A stretch of 64,000 nucleotides of DNA, taken from Paracoccus rhizosphaerae. GTDB taxonomy: Bacteria; Pseudomonadota; Alphaproteobacteria; Rhodobacterales; Rhodobacteraceae. The notes beneath the pieces were generated by a model. That model was not told where the DNA came from. It worked only from the letters and a program-made list of their open reading frames with translations, and did not search any database. Made by a program: the position numbers and the translations under genes. The stretch's first letter is position 1; each line of letters begins with the position of its first letter. Location: contig NZ_JAOTBE010000008.1 of NCBI RefSeq assembly GCF_026162645.1, forward strand, positions 1 through 64,000. The letters are read 5' to 3'. Positions 17,111-24,607 of the stretch are shown one piece after another.

Positions 17111-17671
17111 TCAGTCTGCGGGCCGGGCAGGCGCACTTCCCGTACCGGACGGGGTGCCGCCCGTTAGGGCGCGGTAGTCATCGGGCGTGAGTCCCGGCAG
17201 CCGCGTGACAAAGGCGGTCAGCGCCGCGATCCCCTCCGGCCCGTGGTGGGTGCCGAAAGCCGGCATCCCGCTCATCTTGATGCCGTGCTCGACGATCCAG
17301 TAGATCTCCTCGGGGCTCCATTCCGCGGCCGCTTCCACCAGGTGCGGCGGCTCGGGGCGCATCCCGCGCGACCAGTCCGTCGGATCCTGGCCTGGTGCGC
17401 CATGGCAGTGGACGCAGCTTTCGGCATAATGGGACGCACCCTCGGCCACCAATGCATCCGGGAAGGATTGCGGAAGCTCCACCTCCCCTGAACGGCGCTC
17501 GATGGAGCGGTGCATCGTCGTATCAAGCGTCCAACGCACGGCATCGGAATGAGGGTCCGACGCGGCGACATTGTAGGCGCCTGTGTAGGCCATTATCAGC
17601 CAGATGGCGATCGCGACCAGAATTGTCCCGACGATCCCCAATGCGAGACCAGATCCAAACTTCTTCGTCAT
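17111..17671 (-). CDS. Membrane-anchored c-type cytochrome
   Basis: A 186-residue protein with an N-terminal helix (residues 7-32) and a cytochrome c domain with haem motif CVHCH and distal KMSGMPAFG. It resembles the cytochrome at 8438-8893 in the GMPAFG region and in domain layout. It is the first gene of the minus-strand operon 17671-15434. A CsoR-type dyad lies 60 bases upstream, so copper derepression is likely. Start ATG 17671 chosen from the predicted membrane helix; the longer frame would run into the promoter. Confidence 0.82.
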   Translation of the reverse strand: MTKKFGSGLALGIVGTILVAIAIWLIMAYTGAYNVAASDPHSDAVRWTLDTTMHRSIERRSGEVELPQSFPDALVAEGASHYAESCVHCHGAPGQDPTDWSRGMRPEPPHLVEAAAEWSPEEIYWIVEHGIKMSGMPAFGTHHGPEGIAALTAFVTRLPGLTPDDYRALTGGTPSGTGSAPARPAD

Positions 17672-17730
17672 GCGGCTCTCCCGTCCATTCGTGCGGTATG
17701 AAGCCAAGGTCCCTTTGAAACGGGCCTCAT

Positions 17731-17743
17731 ACCCCGGTGGGGT
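17731..17743. promoter_or_regulatory. CsoR-type operator between cytochrome c operon and csoR
   Basis: ACCCC-GGT-GGGGT is a perfect 5-bp dyad with a G/C-rich core, as in known CsoR operators. It lies 60 bases upstream of the minus-strand cytochrome gene and 92 bases upstream of csoR on the plus strand, so it could control both. Confidence 0.65.
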
Positions 17744-17834
17744 TCCCGCCCCAACACCTCGAAGCTGTGCATGTTCCCGAAACTTTCGAACCCGCCCATC
17801 GTTTTTGACCTGAGCTACAAGAGATCGGCGATCC

Positions 17835-18107
17835 ATGAACCAGCGAAAACAAGCAGCCCTCCACCGGCTTGCCCGTATCGAAGGGCAGGTCCGTGGCGTC
17901 ATCAGGATGATCGAGGAGGACCGCTACTGCGTTGATATCCTCAACCAGACGATGGCGATCCGCTCGGCTTTGGCGCAGGTCGAAGTCCTGATCCTGCAGG
18001 ATCACGCAGACGACTGTGTCGAGAAAGCCATTGCCTCGAATGACGCCGACGCTCAGCGCCAGAAGTTCCGGGAGCTGGTGAACATCTTTGAGAAGGTCTG
18101 CAGATAG
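17835..18107 (+). CDS. csoR: CsoR-family copper-sensing repressor
   Basis: A 90-residue all-helical repressor (DUF156). The metal triad is visible as Cys in RYCVDIL (about residue 32) and His and Cys in DHADDC (about 57 and 61), the Cys-His-Cys set that binds Cu(I) in CsoR. The N-terminal RLARIEGQVRGVIRMIEED is typical. It would release its operator on copper binding. It is divergent from the cytochrome/DUF305 operon and upstream of the Csp-like gene. Confidence 0.93.
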   Translation: MNQRKQAALHRLARIEGQVRGVIRMIEEDRYCVDILNQTMAIRSALAQVEVLILQDHADDCVEKAIASNDADAQRQKFRELVNIFEKVCR

Positions 18108-18213
18108 TTTCTACCCTGCTGACTGGCATGCGTTGCCTTTCTCGGCTTGGGCCGGGAACATTACCCCCCTCCTGTATGTTCAACGGGTCCAACGGCAAAC
18201 GGGAGGAAGCGAC

Positions 18214-18615
18214 ATGCACGTCCGTGAGATGATAAGCACCCACCCTCATGTTCAGGGCAACACGGCCGATCAACTCATCCGGTTCATCGAGGAAGCCTAC
18301 AGCTGCGCGCAGACTTGCACCTCCTGCGCTGACGCATGCCTGGCGGAAGACATGGTTGCGGAACTCCGGCAATGCATCCGGCTCAACCTAGATTGCGCCG
18401 ACATCTGTGCGGCAACAGGAGCGATGGCCTCCCGGCGCACCGGCTCCAATGTCGAGGTTCTTCGAGCCGCCATTCAGGCTTGCGCTGAGGCATGCCGTCG
18501 TTGCGGCGACGAGTGCCAGAGCCATGCCGAGAAGCACGAGCACTGCCGGATCTGCGCCGAGTCCTGCAAACGCTGCGCCGAGGTCTGTCAGGCAGCGCTT
18601 GAAGAGGTCCGCTGA
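18214..18615 (+). CDS. Csp-like four-helix copper-storage protein
   Basis: A 133-residue Cys-rich four-helix bundle of the DUF326/Csp family, which stores many Cu(I) ions inside a bundle lined by Cys. About 14 Cys appear in CxxxC-type spacing, for example SCAQTCTSCADAC, CIRLNLDCADIC, CAEACRRCGDEC and CRICAESCKRCAEVC. It has no signal peptide, so it is a cytosolic type (Csp3-like). Start at 18214 after a GGGAGGAAG ribosome site. A CCCCCC-containing half-site upstream (about 18162-18172) may be a weak CsoR site. Confidence 0.9.
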   Translation: MHVREMISTHPHVQGNTADQLIRFIEEAYSCAQTCTSCADACLAEDMVAELRQCIRLNLDCADICAATGAMASRRTGSNVEVLRAAIQACAEACRRCGDECQSHAEKHEHCRICAESCKRCAEVCQAALEEVR

Positions 18616-18685
18616 GCCTACCGCTTGCAACCTTTTGCCAGCCGTAGGGCCCCCAAAGGGCTCGGCGGCTTGCAAAGCGGCCATC

Positions 18686-19015
18686 TTATTGGCCGATCAA
18701 AGCTCTTGCCTTGCTCCGAACGGCTGAGAGTTCTTCGTCAGAAATGCGTCCTTTGACCTTTGCTTGCCGGGCGCGCCAATCCAGAGACTTGACCTGATCA
18801 GCCAGGACGGCGCTGCCACGCGCATCGTTTATGGGAACCTCAAATGGGTAGCCCTTGCGTTTCGTCGTGAGCGGACAGCACAGCATCAGACCGATGCGGT
18901 TATAGGCTGCGGGCGACAGAACAACAGCGGGACGGTGCCCGGCTTGTTCATGTCCCGCGTGCGGTGAAAACTCCAGCCAGACGATCTCACCGGCCTCGGG
19001 AACATACTCTGCCAT
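18686..19015 (-). CDS. mazF: MazF-type toxin (mRNA endoribonuclease)
   Basis: A 109-residue PemK/MazF toxin. EIVWLEFSPHAGHEQAGHRPAVVLSP is the family signature with the conserved Arg-Pro-Ala, followed by CCPLTTKRKGYPFEV and VLADQVKSLDWR. It cleaves mRNA when not bound by MazE. Its ATG overlaps the mazE stop (ATGA), which gives coupled translation. Confidence 0.93.
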   Translation of the reverse strand: MAEYVPEAGEIVWLEFSPHAGHEQAGHRPAVVLSPAAYNRIGLMLCCPLTTKRKGYPFEVPINDARGSAVLADQVKSLDWRARQAKVKGRISDEELSAVRSKARALIGQ

Positions 19016-19257
19016 CAGAGAGCTTCGTTGCCGACTGGCGCACCAAAATCGACCTCATCATGAATGTTTTCTGGCGTAATGCCGGCAAGCAAGTCAGCAA
19101 GGTCAATCTCTTCGCGTATGATCGGCTCGATGACGACGCGCCCGTTGTCCTCTCGGACGTCAACGGCCTGATCAAGGTGCAAGCCCGCTGCGGCCATGAC
19201 CGACGCTGGAATGCGAACCGAGGCACTGTTTCCCCATTTCTTGACGACGGCGCGCAT
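19015..19257 (-). CDS. mazE: MazE-type antitoxin
   Basis: An 80-residue AbrB-fold antitoxin. The N-terminal DNA-binding strand pattern KKWGNSASVRIPASV is characteristic, and the acidic C-terminal tail would wrap MazF. The start is the ATG 19257; the longer frame reads through the operator. It is the first gene of the mazEF operon, with an inverted repeat just upstream. Confidence 0.92.
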   Translation of the reverse strand: MRAVVKKWGNSASVRIPASVMAAAGLHLDQAVDVREDNGRVVIEPIIREEIDLADLLAGITPENIHDEVDFGAPVGNEAL

Positions 19258-19270
19258 GAGACCTCCTGTT

Positions 19271-19320
19271 GATACACTGTAGATACTAACCTGCTCTAGA
19301 GGTTGTAGCAACAGTGTATC
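19271..19320. promoter_or_regulatory. mazEF operator, nested inverted repeat
   Basis: GATACACTGT (19271-19280) and ACAGTGTATC (19311-19320) are perfect 10-bp inverted arms. Inside them lie the arms AACCT/AGGTT around GCTCTAG. The site lies 14-63 bases upstream of mazE, the usual place for autoregulation by a MazE-MazF complex. Confidence 0.65.
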
Positions 19321-19486
19321 GACGTTGTGATCTCCAGGTTGTCCGAAAGGGGATCGTCCATCGGACATCCGACCTTGCTGCCGAACAGGCCGGTAGAGCG
19401 TCAGCATTTGCTGCCTCGATCAAATCTCAGATGAATGGTCCGATATTTTTTGCAATGAAGGGGCGGCTACTGTTACAGATCAGGCT

Positions 19487-20068
19487 ATGACACATATTCT
19501 GATCGGCTACGCCCGCTGCTCCACCGACAAACAGGACCTTGCTGCGCAGAAGGGCATCCTTGCCAGCTTCGGGGTCGCCGCCGATCGCATCTACACCGAC
19601 CACGGCTTTACCGGCACGAACCGCGCCCGCCCTGGTCTGGATCAGGCGCTTGCAGCTTTGCGGGAGGGTGACACGCTCGTTGTGCCGAAGCTGGACCGCT
19701 TGGCGCGTTCCGTCCCCGATGCTCGCGACATTGCCGACAATCTGGCCGCGCGCGGGATCAAGCTTCAGCTTGGCACCTCGATCCATGATCCGACCGACCC
19801 AATGGGCAAGCTGTTCTTCAACATCCTGGCGACCTTTGCCGAGTTCGAAGCAGACCTCATTCGGATGCGGACCCGTGAGGGCATGGCTGTGGCCCGCGCC
19901 AAGGGTAAGCTGCGGGGCAAAAAGCCGAAGCTGTCGGATCGCCAGCAGCAGGAGCTGCGGCGCATGTATGACACCGGGGAGTATTCCATTAGTGATCTGG
20001 CGGAGGTGTTCTCGATCTCGCGGCCGACCGTGTATCGCACCTTGGGCCGGCAGGCGGCGGCGGCGTGA
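19487..20068 (+). CDS. Serine recombinase (resolvase/invertase)
   Basis: A 193-residue small serine recombinase. The catalytic Ser is in YARCSTDKQDL (about residue 12), with the arginines in the DRLARS motif. GKLFFNILATFAEFEADLIRMRTREGM is the resolvase core, and the C-terminal HTH is YSISDLAEVFSISRPTVYRTL. It would resolve cointegrates or invert DNA. No res site or Tn3 transposase is nearby, so it is a stand-alone plasmid resolvase. It is followed without a gap by an HNH-like gene. Confidence 0.93.
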   Translation: MTHILIGYARCSTDKQDLAAQKGILASFGVAADRIYTDHGFTGTNRARPGLDQALAALREGDTLVVPKLDRLARSVPDARDIADNLAARGIKLQLGTSIHDPTDPMGKLFFNILATFAEFEADLIRMRTREGMAVARAKGKLRGKKPKLSDRQQQELRRMYDTGEYSISDLAEVFSISRPTVYRTLGRQAAAA

Positions 20069-20364
20069 TGACAGATGATCCAAAGCCCCCACGGCCACCG
20101 TCCCTGAAAAGCGAGACCCGCCAGACGAACTGGCGCCGTACCAACCTGCCGAAGTACCAGGCCCACCTTGCCGTTCAGCGGGCGCTCATGTCTGGCGCAC
20201 TGGAAAAGCAAGCCTGCGAGGTCTGCGGCGCGGCCAAGGTCGATGCCCATCACGACCGATACGACGAGCCTTTGAACGTGCGGTGGCTCTGCCGGAGCCA
20301 TCACGTCAAGCTGCATCATTACGGTGAGGATATGTTTCCCCTCGGCCAACCGCCCGAGAAGTAA
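20068..20364 (+). CDS. Small HNH-like zinc protein
   Basis: 98 residues. The zinc and HNH-like motif is CEVCG, then DAHHDRYDEPLNVRWLC and SHHVKLHH, as in short HNH nuclease-like proteins of phages and plasmids. Nuclease activity is not certain. Its ATG overlaps the resolvase stop by 1 base (TGATG), so the two are coupled. The N-terminus is basic and Pro-rich. Confidence 0.7.
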   Translation: MTDDPKPPRPPSLKSETRQTNWRRTNLPKYQAHLAVQRALMSGALEKQACEVCGAAKVDAHHDRYDEPLNVRWLCRSHHVKLHHYGEDMFPLGQPPEK

Positions 20365-20500
20365 GGGATTAACACTGCAGGGAACTTAAGTGAGTGCTGG
20401 ATAGTGCGGCAGCTCTGCTTCACTTCTGTCATGCGCTGATTGACCTCCAATCACACAGTTGCCAATCTGCTTTGGCGATTGGTGCGGGAGATAGCAGAGC

Positions 20501-21388
20501 ATGAGCCCTCATGACGGCGCCGGTCGCGATAACCGTCCAGACCACAACACACACCGCTCGCTGCGGCAACTTGTGGCCGTGGAGGCATGGTTCAGCCGCT
20601 CAGAGGTGGATGCAAACAGATATACCCTGCACGCCAACGTGACCTTCGATGAGGAAAGATTGGGGGGAGGCGAGGGATCAAACGTCCTGTTCAAGCTGTC
20701 CGTGAAGAAGTGCGAGGTTGTCTTTCTGACGCCCTCAAGCGGCTATTTCTATGTCGTTCCTTCAAGCGTTCGTACCCCGAGGCCTCTCAATCCACATGCA
20801 GTCCAGACCAGTGATACAACCACGAGGAAATTGGGCGCCGGCCTTGGGCTTTCGTTTTCTGGCACAACGCCAGCAGTATCGGGAAATATCGAAGCGTTAG
20901 GGAGTCGAGAGGTAAACAAGACAATCATCTCAAACCAGGAGGTGAGCCCCTACCATGAACTGAGCAAGCGTTCCTATGATGGGCACAGATCTTGGAGCTT
21001 GGACGGAAGATCGTTACCCAAGCGGAGACTTTGGGGGCCTGTTTGGGACGCCCATAACGAACCTCGTCTTACCATTATCGACCGGCGGCCCGACATCGTC
21101 ATCCAGAAGGATGCTGACATGGGGTTTCCGCCATTTTCGCGAATTGAGGTCCGATGCCTGCGCGAGGATATCGATATCTACGATATCGAGTTCAAAGGTG
21201 AGGAAGAGCAAAATCGGATCTTCAAGAGGCCAGGGCAGCAAGCGAGAGTTAAAGCAGCAGAGGCCTACCTGAAGCAGCAGATACTTCTTGAAGGGCTGCG
21301 GGTGGGCGAAATGAGTGATCGATATTCGGAGTTGACGATCTGTGATGCAACGATCCCCATCGCTGACGCAAGCGATCTCGACGGCTGA
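20501..21388 (+). CDS. Unknown protein, first gene of an unrecognised pair
   Basis: 295 residues with no signal peptide and no membrane helix. No family recognised. The N-terminus has a beta-rich stretch (YTLHANVTFDEER, NVLFKLSVKKCEVVFLTPS), the middle a Gly/Ser-rich LGAGLGLSFSGTTPAVSG, and the C-terminus an acidic segment RCLREDIDIYDIEFKG before a helix. Base composition looks lower in GC than the neighbouring plasmid genes. The stop lies within the start of the next gene (47-base overlap), which points to a two-gene unit. Flanked by resolvase/HNH and an XRE regulator. Confidence 0.6.
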   Translation: MSPHDGAGRDNRPDHNTHRSLRQLVAVEAWFSRSEVDANRYTLHANVTFDEERLGGGEGSNVLFKLSVKKCEVVFLTPSSGYFYVVPSSVRTPRPLNPHAVQTSDTTTRKLGAGLGLSFSGTTPAVSGNIEALGSREVNKTIISNQEVSPYHELSKRSYDGHRSWSLDGRSLPKRRLWGPVWDAHNEPRLTIIDRRPDIVIQKDADMGFPPFSRIEVRCLREDIDIYDIEFKGEEEQNRIFKRPGQQARVKAAEAYLKQQILLEGLRVGEMSDRYSELTICDATIPIADASDLDG

Positions 21389-22586
21389 GGCGCTGCTGCG
21401 AGCTGATACGGATGACCTGCGGCAACTGGCTGCGATAGCGGGCCAAGACCCGGCCGCCATGTATCTAGGCGCCGACCTGACAGGTGTTGATCTCAGATCG
21501 CAAGACATCTCGTTTCTGGTAGGTCTCGGAACAAACTTCGAAGGAGCTATACTGACGGATGAGCAGAGACGGCAGCTTCGTCGCGGCTCAGTAGAGGAGC
21601 GCAAACAAGAGACCCGCAAGTCCATCCGGGATCTGCGTGTGGATATGGTTCTTCGCTTCATCGAACGTCATAGGGATGCTGATCTGGCGCCGTATCAGCG
21701 CGAGGGACAGGCCAGCATACCCCATGATTGGGATCTAGATATTCCATTCGAGGCGTTGCTGCAGGAGGTTCTTCTCAACCCAATCCTCATGTCTACCAGT
21801 CCCAACCCGAACGATCAGTGCGGCAGTGATTACATGAGTGCGGCGCTAATTCGGCTCAGTCAGTACCTGTCTTATGAATCGGAGCTGTTTTTTAAGGAGC
21901 TGTTTCAACTATTCGGGGATTTGCGGTGCCCAGTCGACGATGCGGTCATCGACATCCTTAAGAACAACTACCTTCGTCAATTGCAGTCTAAACTTGGCAA
22001 TTTGATTGCTATGATGAGGCCTACGAGGAACCTCGATGTTTGGTGGGTTCTCGATCAAAATGGCTTTGCGGCCATGATTGCGGCTGCCGCTGAGCTTTCT
22101 CGCTATCGAGAGGTCCATGCAACCGCCATCGAAGCCTTTGCAACCGAAGTCGCCGATCCGAAGCTTTCGCTGCAAATGTTGACGGAGACTCGATACGAAC
22201 TTGATGCCGACCAGGCCGAACGCATTGCGTACGCGATTACGTCGAAAAACTGGCCTGCGTCCATGACAGCCGATGTTCTCGATGCCAAGGTTCCGCGACC
22301 GCTGGCGATCTCGATTTTTCGCCAGTTGCTTGCCCAGGGTAATGGACCTCGTGTCTCAGAAGTCATTCTGTGGCTAGATCGATCGAAGTGGTCTCTCGGC
22401 GGCCTCTCTCTTGAAAATGCAGTCGCCAACATCGACAACTTCGATGCGATATACAATCTCGCGAAGATGCTCGCGCCCAATGTGAAGGGTAATCAAATAG
22501 GCGTCTTGAGATCACGCTTGTCGCAACTAGCGCGCACGGATGTAGAGCAAGCGAAGCTCAGCAGGTTTCGGCAGGAGTATATGTAG
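21342..22586 (+). CDS. Unknown protein with short pentapeptide-like repeat, second gene of the pair
   Basis: 414 residues. Residues 40-72 contain a short pentapeptide-like stretch (YLGADLTGVDLRSQDISFL, then FEGAIL). The rest is predicted mainly helical, with a solenoid-like feel (for example AAAAELSRYREVHATAIEAFA). No named family recognised and no nuclease, ATPase or transmembrane motif is seen. It begins inside the upstream gene. Lower-GC-looking composition matches its partner. A defence or toxin-type function is possible but not shown. Confidence 0.6.
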   Translation: MMQRSPSLTQAISTAEALLRADTDDLRQLAAIAGQDPAAMYLGADLTGVDLRSQDISFLVGLGTNFEGAILTDEQRRQLRRGSVEERKQETRKSIRDLRVDMVLRFIERHRDADLAPYQREGQASIPHDWDLDIPFEALLQEVLLNPILMSTSPNPNDQCGSDYMSAALIRLSQYLSYESELFFKELFQLFGDLRCPVDDAVIDILKNNYLRQLQSKLGNLIAMMRPTRNLDVWWVLDQNGFAAMIAAAAELSRYREVHATAIEAFATEVADPKLSLQMLTETRYELDADQAERIAYAITSKNWPASMTADVLDAKVPRPLAISIFRQLLAQGNGPRVSEVILWLDRSKWSLGGLSLENAVANIDNFDAIYNLAKMLAPNVKGNQIGVLRSRLSQLARTDVEQAKLSRFRQEYM

Positions 22587-22674
22587 GCGAGTGCCGCCCA
22601 GTGTGGGGCAACTGCTTCGATTATGATACTTATCGTCTGTAGACTCATAGTCATCTGCCCGGCTTTGTCGCGTT

Positions 22675-22968
22675 ATGCCGGTGGTAGAAAAGTTTGGAAG
22701 AAATGTGAGAGCGGCCAGACATGCTGCTGGTTTTTCACAAGAAGAGCTCGCACATCGCAGTGGGCTCCACAGGACATACATTGGTGGCATTGAGCGCGGG
22801 GAGCGCAATCCCTCCCTCGAGAACATCGTAGCTTTGGCCATTGGCCTTGGATGCTCTGCTCCAGACCTGCGGATGAAGTGCCAAAGCTGGTGCAGGACTC
22901 ACGATATTTGCTGGCGTCTTGAAGCCGTCCAGAGACGATTTGGAAAGGTGATAGAGAATGGGATTTGA
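22675..22968 (+). CDS. XRE-family HTH regulator
   Basis: A 97-residue XRE-type repressor. The HTH is FSQEELAHRSGLHRTYIGGIERGERNPSLEN, residues 20-50. The C-terminus carries two Cys (KCQSWCRTHDICW), an unusual feature that could bind metal. Its stop overlaps the next ORF by about 11 bases. It may regulate the preceding unknown pair or the following operon. Confidence 0.85.
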   Translation: MPVVEKFGRNVRAARHAAGFSQEELAHRSGLHRTYIGGIERGERNPSLENIVALAIGLGCSAPDLRMKCQSWCRTHDICWRLEAVQRRFGKVIENGI

Positions 22969-23155
22969 TTGCGTTTCATGCGGACGAGACAGCTACCTCG
23001 GCGGGGGGTGTCCCTGCTGCGGAGGTGCGACCGTGCCAAGCGAAGATGGATCGAAGAAGGGTGAACAGTCGGGCGAAATCGGCCTGGGGGCTTTGTTCAT
23101 CTGGACCACGGCCCTTGGTCTGCTGATGCAGGTTTCGGCCCTGTTCCTCGAATAA
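22958..23155 (+). CDS. Small zinc-ribbon membrane protein
   Basis: 65 residues. The N-terminal CVSCGRDSYLGGGCPCCGG is a zinc-ribbon motif (CxxC...CxCC). The C-terminal 22 residues form a hydrophobic helix (IGLGALFIWTTALGLLMQV). No family recognised. It starts inside the XRE gene and ends 3 bases before repeat copy A. Confidence 0.6.
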   Translation: MGFDCVSCGRDSYLGGGCPCCGGATVPSEDGSKKGEQSGEIGLGALFIWTTALGLLMQVSALFLE

Positions 23156-23158
23156 ACA

Positions 23159-23926
23159 GGGCGTCCCCCTTCGGGTCGCGTCCCCGGTTCCGGCCGGCAA
23201 GCCGGCCTTCACCCGAGCTGGTCAGGGCGATGCTCCCGGCTGCGGCGCGCGGATGCCTGTCTCGTCCCGAGCCAGTCCTTCGCCCGCCGGTCCTGGTCGC
23301 CCTGCCCTGTCCATCTCGTCCCTTCGGGCGGGACCGCTGACGCGGGCCGTGAGCCCGGTTGTCCAGCCTCGCGCCAGAACGACCTTGGGAGTGGAGGCGG
23401 GAGGCCGAAGCAGGCTGTAAGCGAGACCACAGGGATCGAGCGTCAGCCTGTGGTCAACCGGGCGGGCAGTTGCAGGCTGCCGGTGATGCCCAGAGATAGC
23501 TGCCTTCCCGTCTGACTGCTGCGGCAGGAAGAAGACACGGGAGAGGCCCGCGCGCGGCGCGGGCCACGATGATCCATTTGCCGTTCCGGGGGATCGACGG
23601 GCTGTCGCCCGCTCACCCCCGTCCGCAGCCTTTTTGTTTTCCTGTCCGCCACGCATCCCCGCCCGAGCCGGTCAAGGGGCAAGCGCCGCCCGTTGGGCGT
23701 CGTCGTCCAGGCGGGCCGTGTCCTCGCCCGTTGCCGGGCTGCGGGCCGCACCACCCCGCCTTCCCGACCCCGTGACAGTCTCGGCCGGGGCCACGGGCAG
23801 GGCTGCGCCCTCCCCGCTCTGCTTTCCGAAAGGCATGGGCCTTTCGAGACAGCAGATCAGGAAGGCTCGCCCATCGGCGGAACGGGCAGAAGACCCGGCC
23901 GCCCCGTCGCCAAAGGAGAGCCACAC
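23159..23926 (+). repeat. Plasmid leader repeat, copy A (768 bp, full length)
   Basis: This ~770-bp GC-rich sequence is nearly identical to copy D (42243-43008) and partly present as copies B and C. It begins GGGCGTCCCCCTTCGGGTCG and ends with a ribosome site (AAAGGAGAG) and the start codon of the DUF3768 gene. Reading frames on both strands are conserved between copies but have no recognisable product and look like incidental GC-rich frames. It occupies the whole intergenic gap, so it probably carries a promoter or leader for the operon at 23927-26762. Confidence 0.85.
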
Positions 23927-24343
23927 ATGGCACATCTCAATGCTGCCCCGGCAGACACGAACAACCCCGCCGAGCAGGCCCGCGACCAGATGCTGCGGAT
24001 GATGATCGCGGAGCAGAACGATGCTTTCCGTCGCGCCCTGGGCTTCGCGGCCCTGTGGCGCGGCCAGCATCTGAAAGGCCGCACCGTCGCCACGCCGGGT
24101 TTCCTCGCCATTCCCGAGCGCACCCAAGCCGCGCTGATGAACGCGGTGATCACCTTCACGGACTGGACCGAGGACAATGACCCTTACGGGGATCATTCCT
24201 TCGGCCGCGTCGAGGCGCATGGCGTGGCGATCTTCTGGAAGATCGACCTTTACGACACCGCCTATCACTTCGGGGCGGAAACCCCGTCCGACCCTGAACA
24301 GACGCGCCGTGTTCTGACGCTCTACCTGCCGTCCGAACACTGA
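23927..24343 (+). CDS. DUF3768 family protein
   Basis: 138 residues. The family region is visible at EQNDAFRRAL and DDHSFGRVE-like, then the ending FWKIDLYD...FGAETPSDPEQTRRVLTLYLPSEH. DUF3768 proteins are common on plasmids of alphaproteobacteria; function unknown. The ATG lies directly after the repeat's AAAGGAGAG ribosome site. It is the first gene of the operon that includes the ParB-like protein. Confidence 0.85.
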   Translation: MAHLNAAPADTNNPAEQARDQMLRMMIAEQNDAFRRALGFAALWRGQHLKGRTVATPGFLAIPERTQAALMNAVITFTDWTEDNDPYGDHSFGRVEAHGVAIFWKIDLYDTAYHFGAETPSDPEQTRRVLTLYLPSEH

Positions 24344-24419
24344 CCCCGCAATCGGCCTGCTGTGTCTCCGTCAGCAGGCCGACCCTTCCCGCACCGTCAG
24401 CCTGAAAGGGGGTGAACTC

Positions 24420-24530
24420 ATGAGCAGAGAAACCTTGCAGCGCCGTCTCGCAGAAGCGTGGGCGCTTGTCAGGAAGGGCGACAACTTCGGTATCGGCCGC
24501 CGCTTCCTGATCCAGCATGGCGCACTTTGA
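24420..24530 (+). CDS. Very small hypothetical protein (36 aa)
   Basis: A 36-residue ORF beginning MSRETLQRRLAEAW and ending RRFLIQHGAL. It has a good ribosome site (AAAGGGGG, 7 bases before the ATG) and lies between DUF3768 and the ParB-like gene on the same strand. It is basic and probably helical. No family recognised. Spacing of 77 bases on both sides fits an operon member. Confidence 0.5.
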   Translation: MSRETLQRRLAEAWALVRKGDNFGIGRRFLIQHGAL

Positions 24531-24607
24531 AAGCCCGCCCTGCCCCCACGGCCATGAGGGCAGGGCATCCATAACAAAAAACCATCCGTCGCAAAAGGAC
24601 CATTCCC

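Noticed and set aside
19261-19486. Possible res site for the serine resolvase
   Set aside because: The inverted repeat here is better explained as the mazEF operator; I found no set of resolvase subsites.
23222-23933. ORFs inside the leader repeat, conserved between copies on both strands
   Set aside because: They show no domain, and their conservation is explained by the near-identity of the repeat DNA itself. A coding role cannot be excluded but is not supported.
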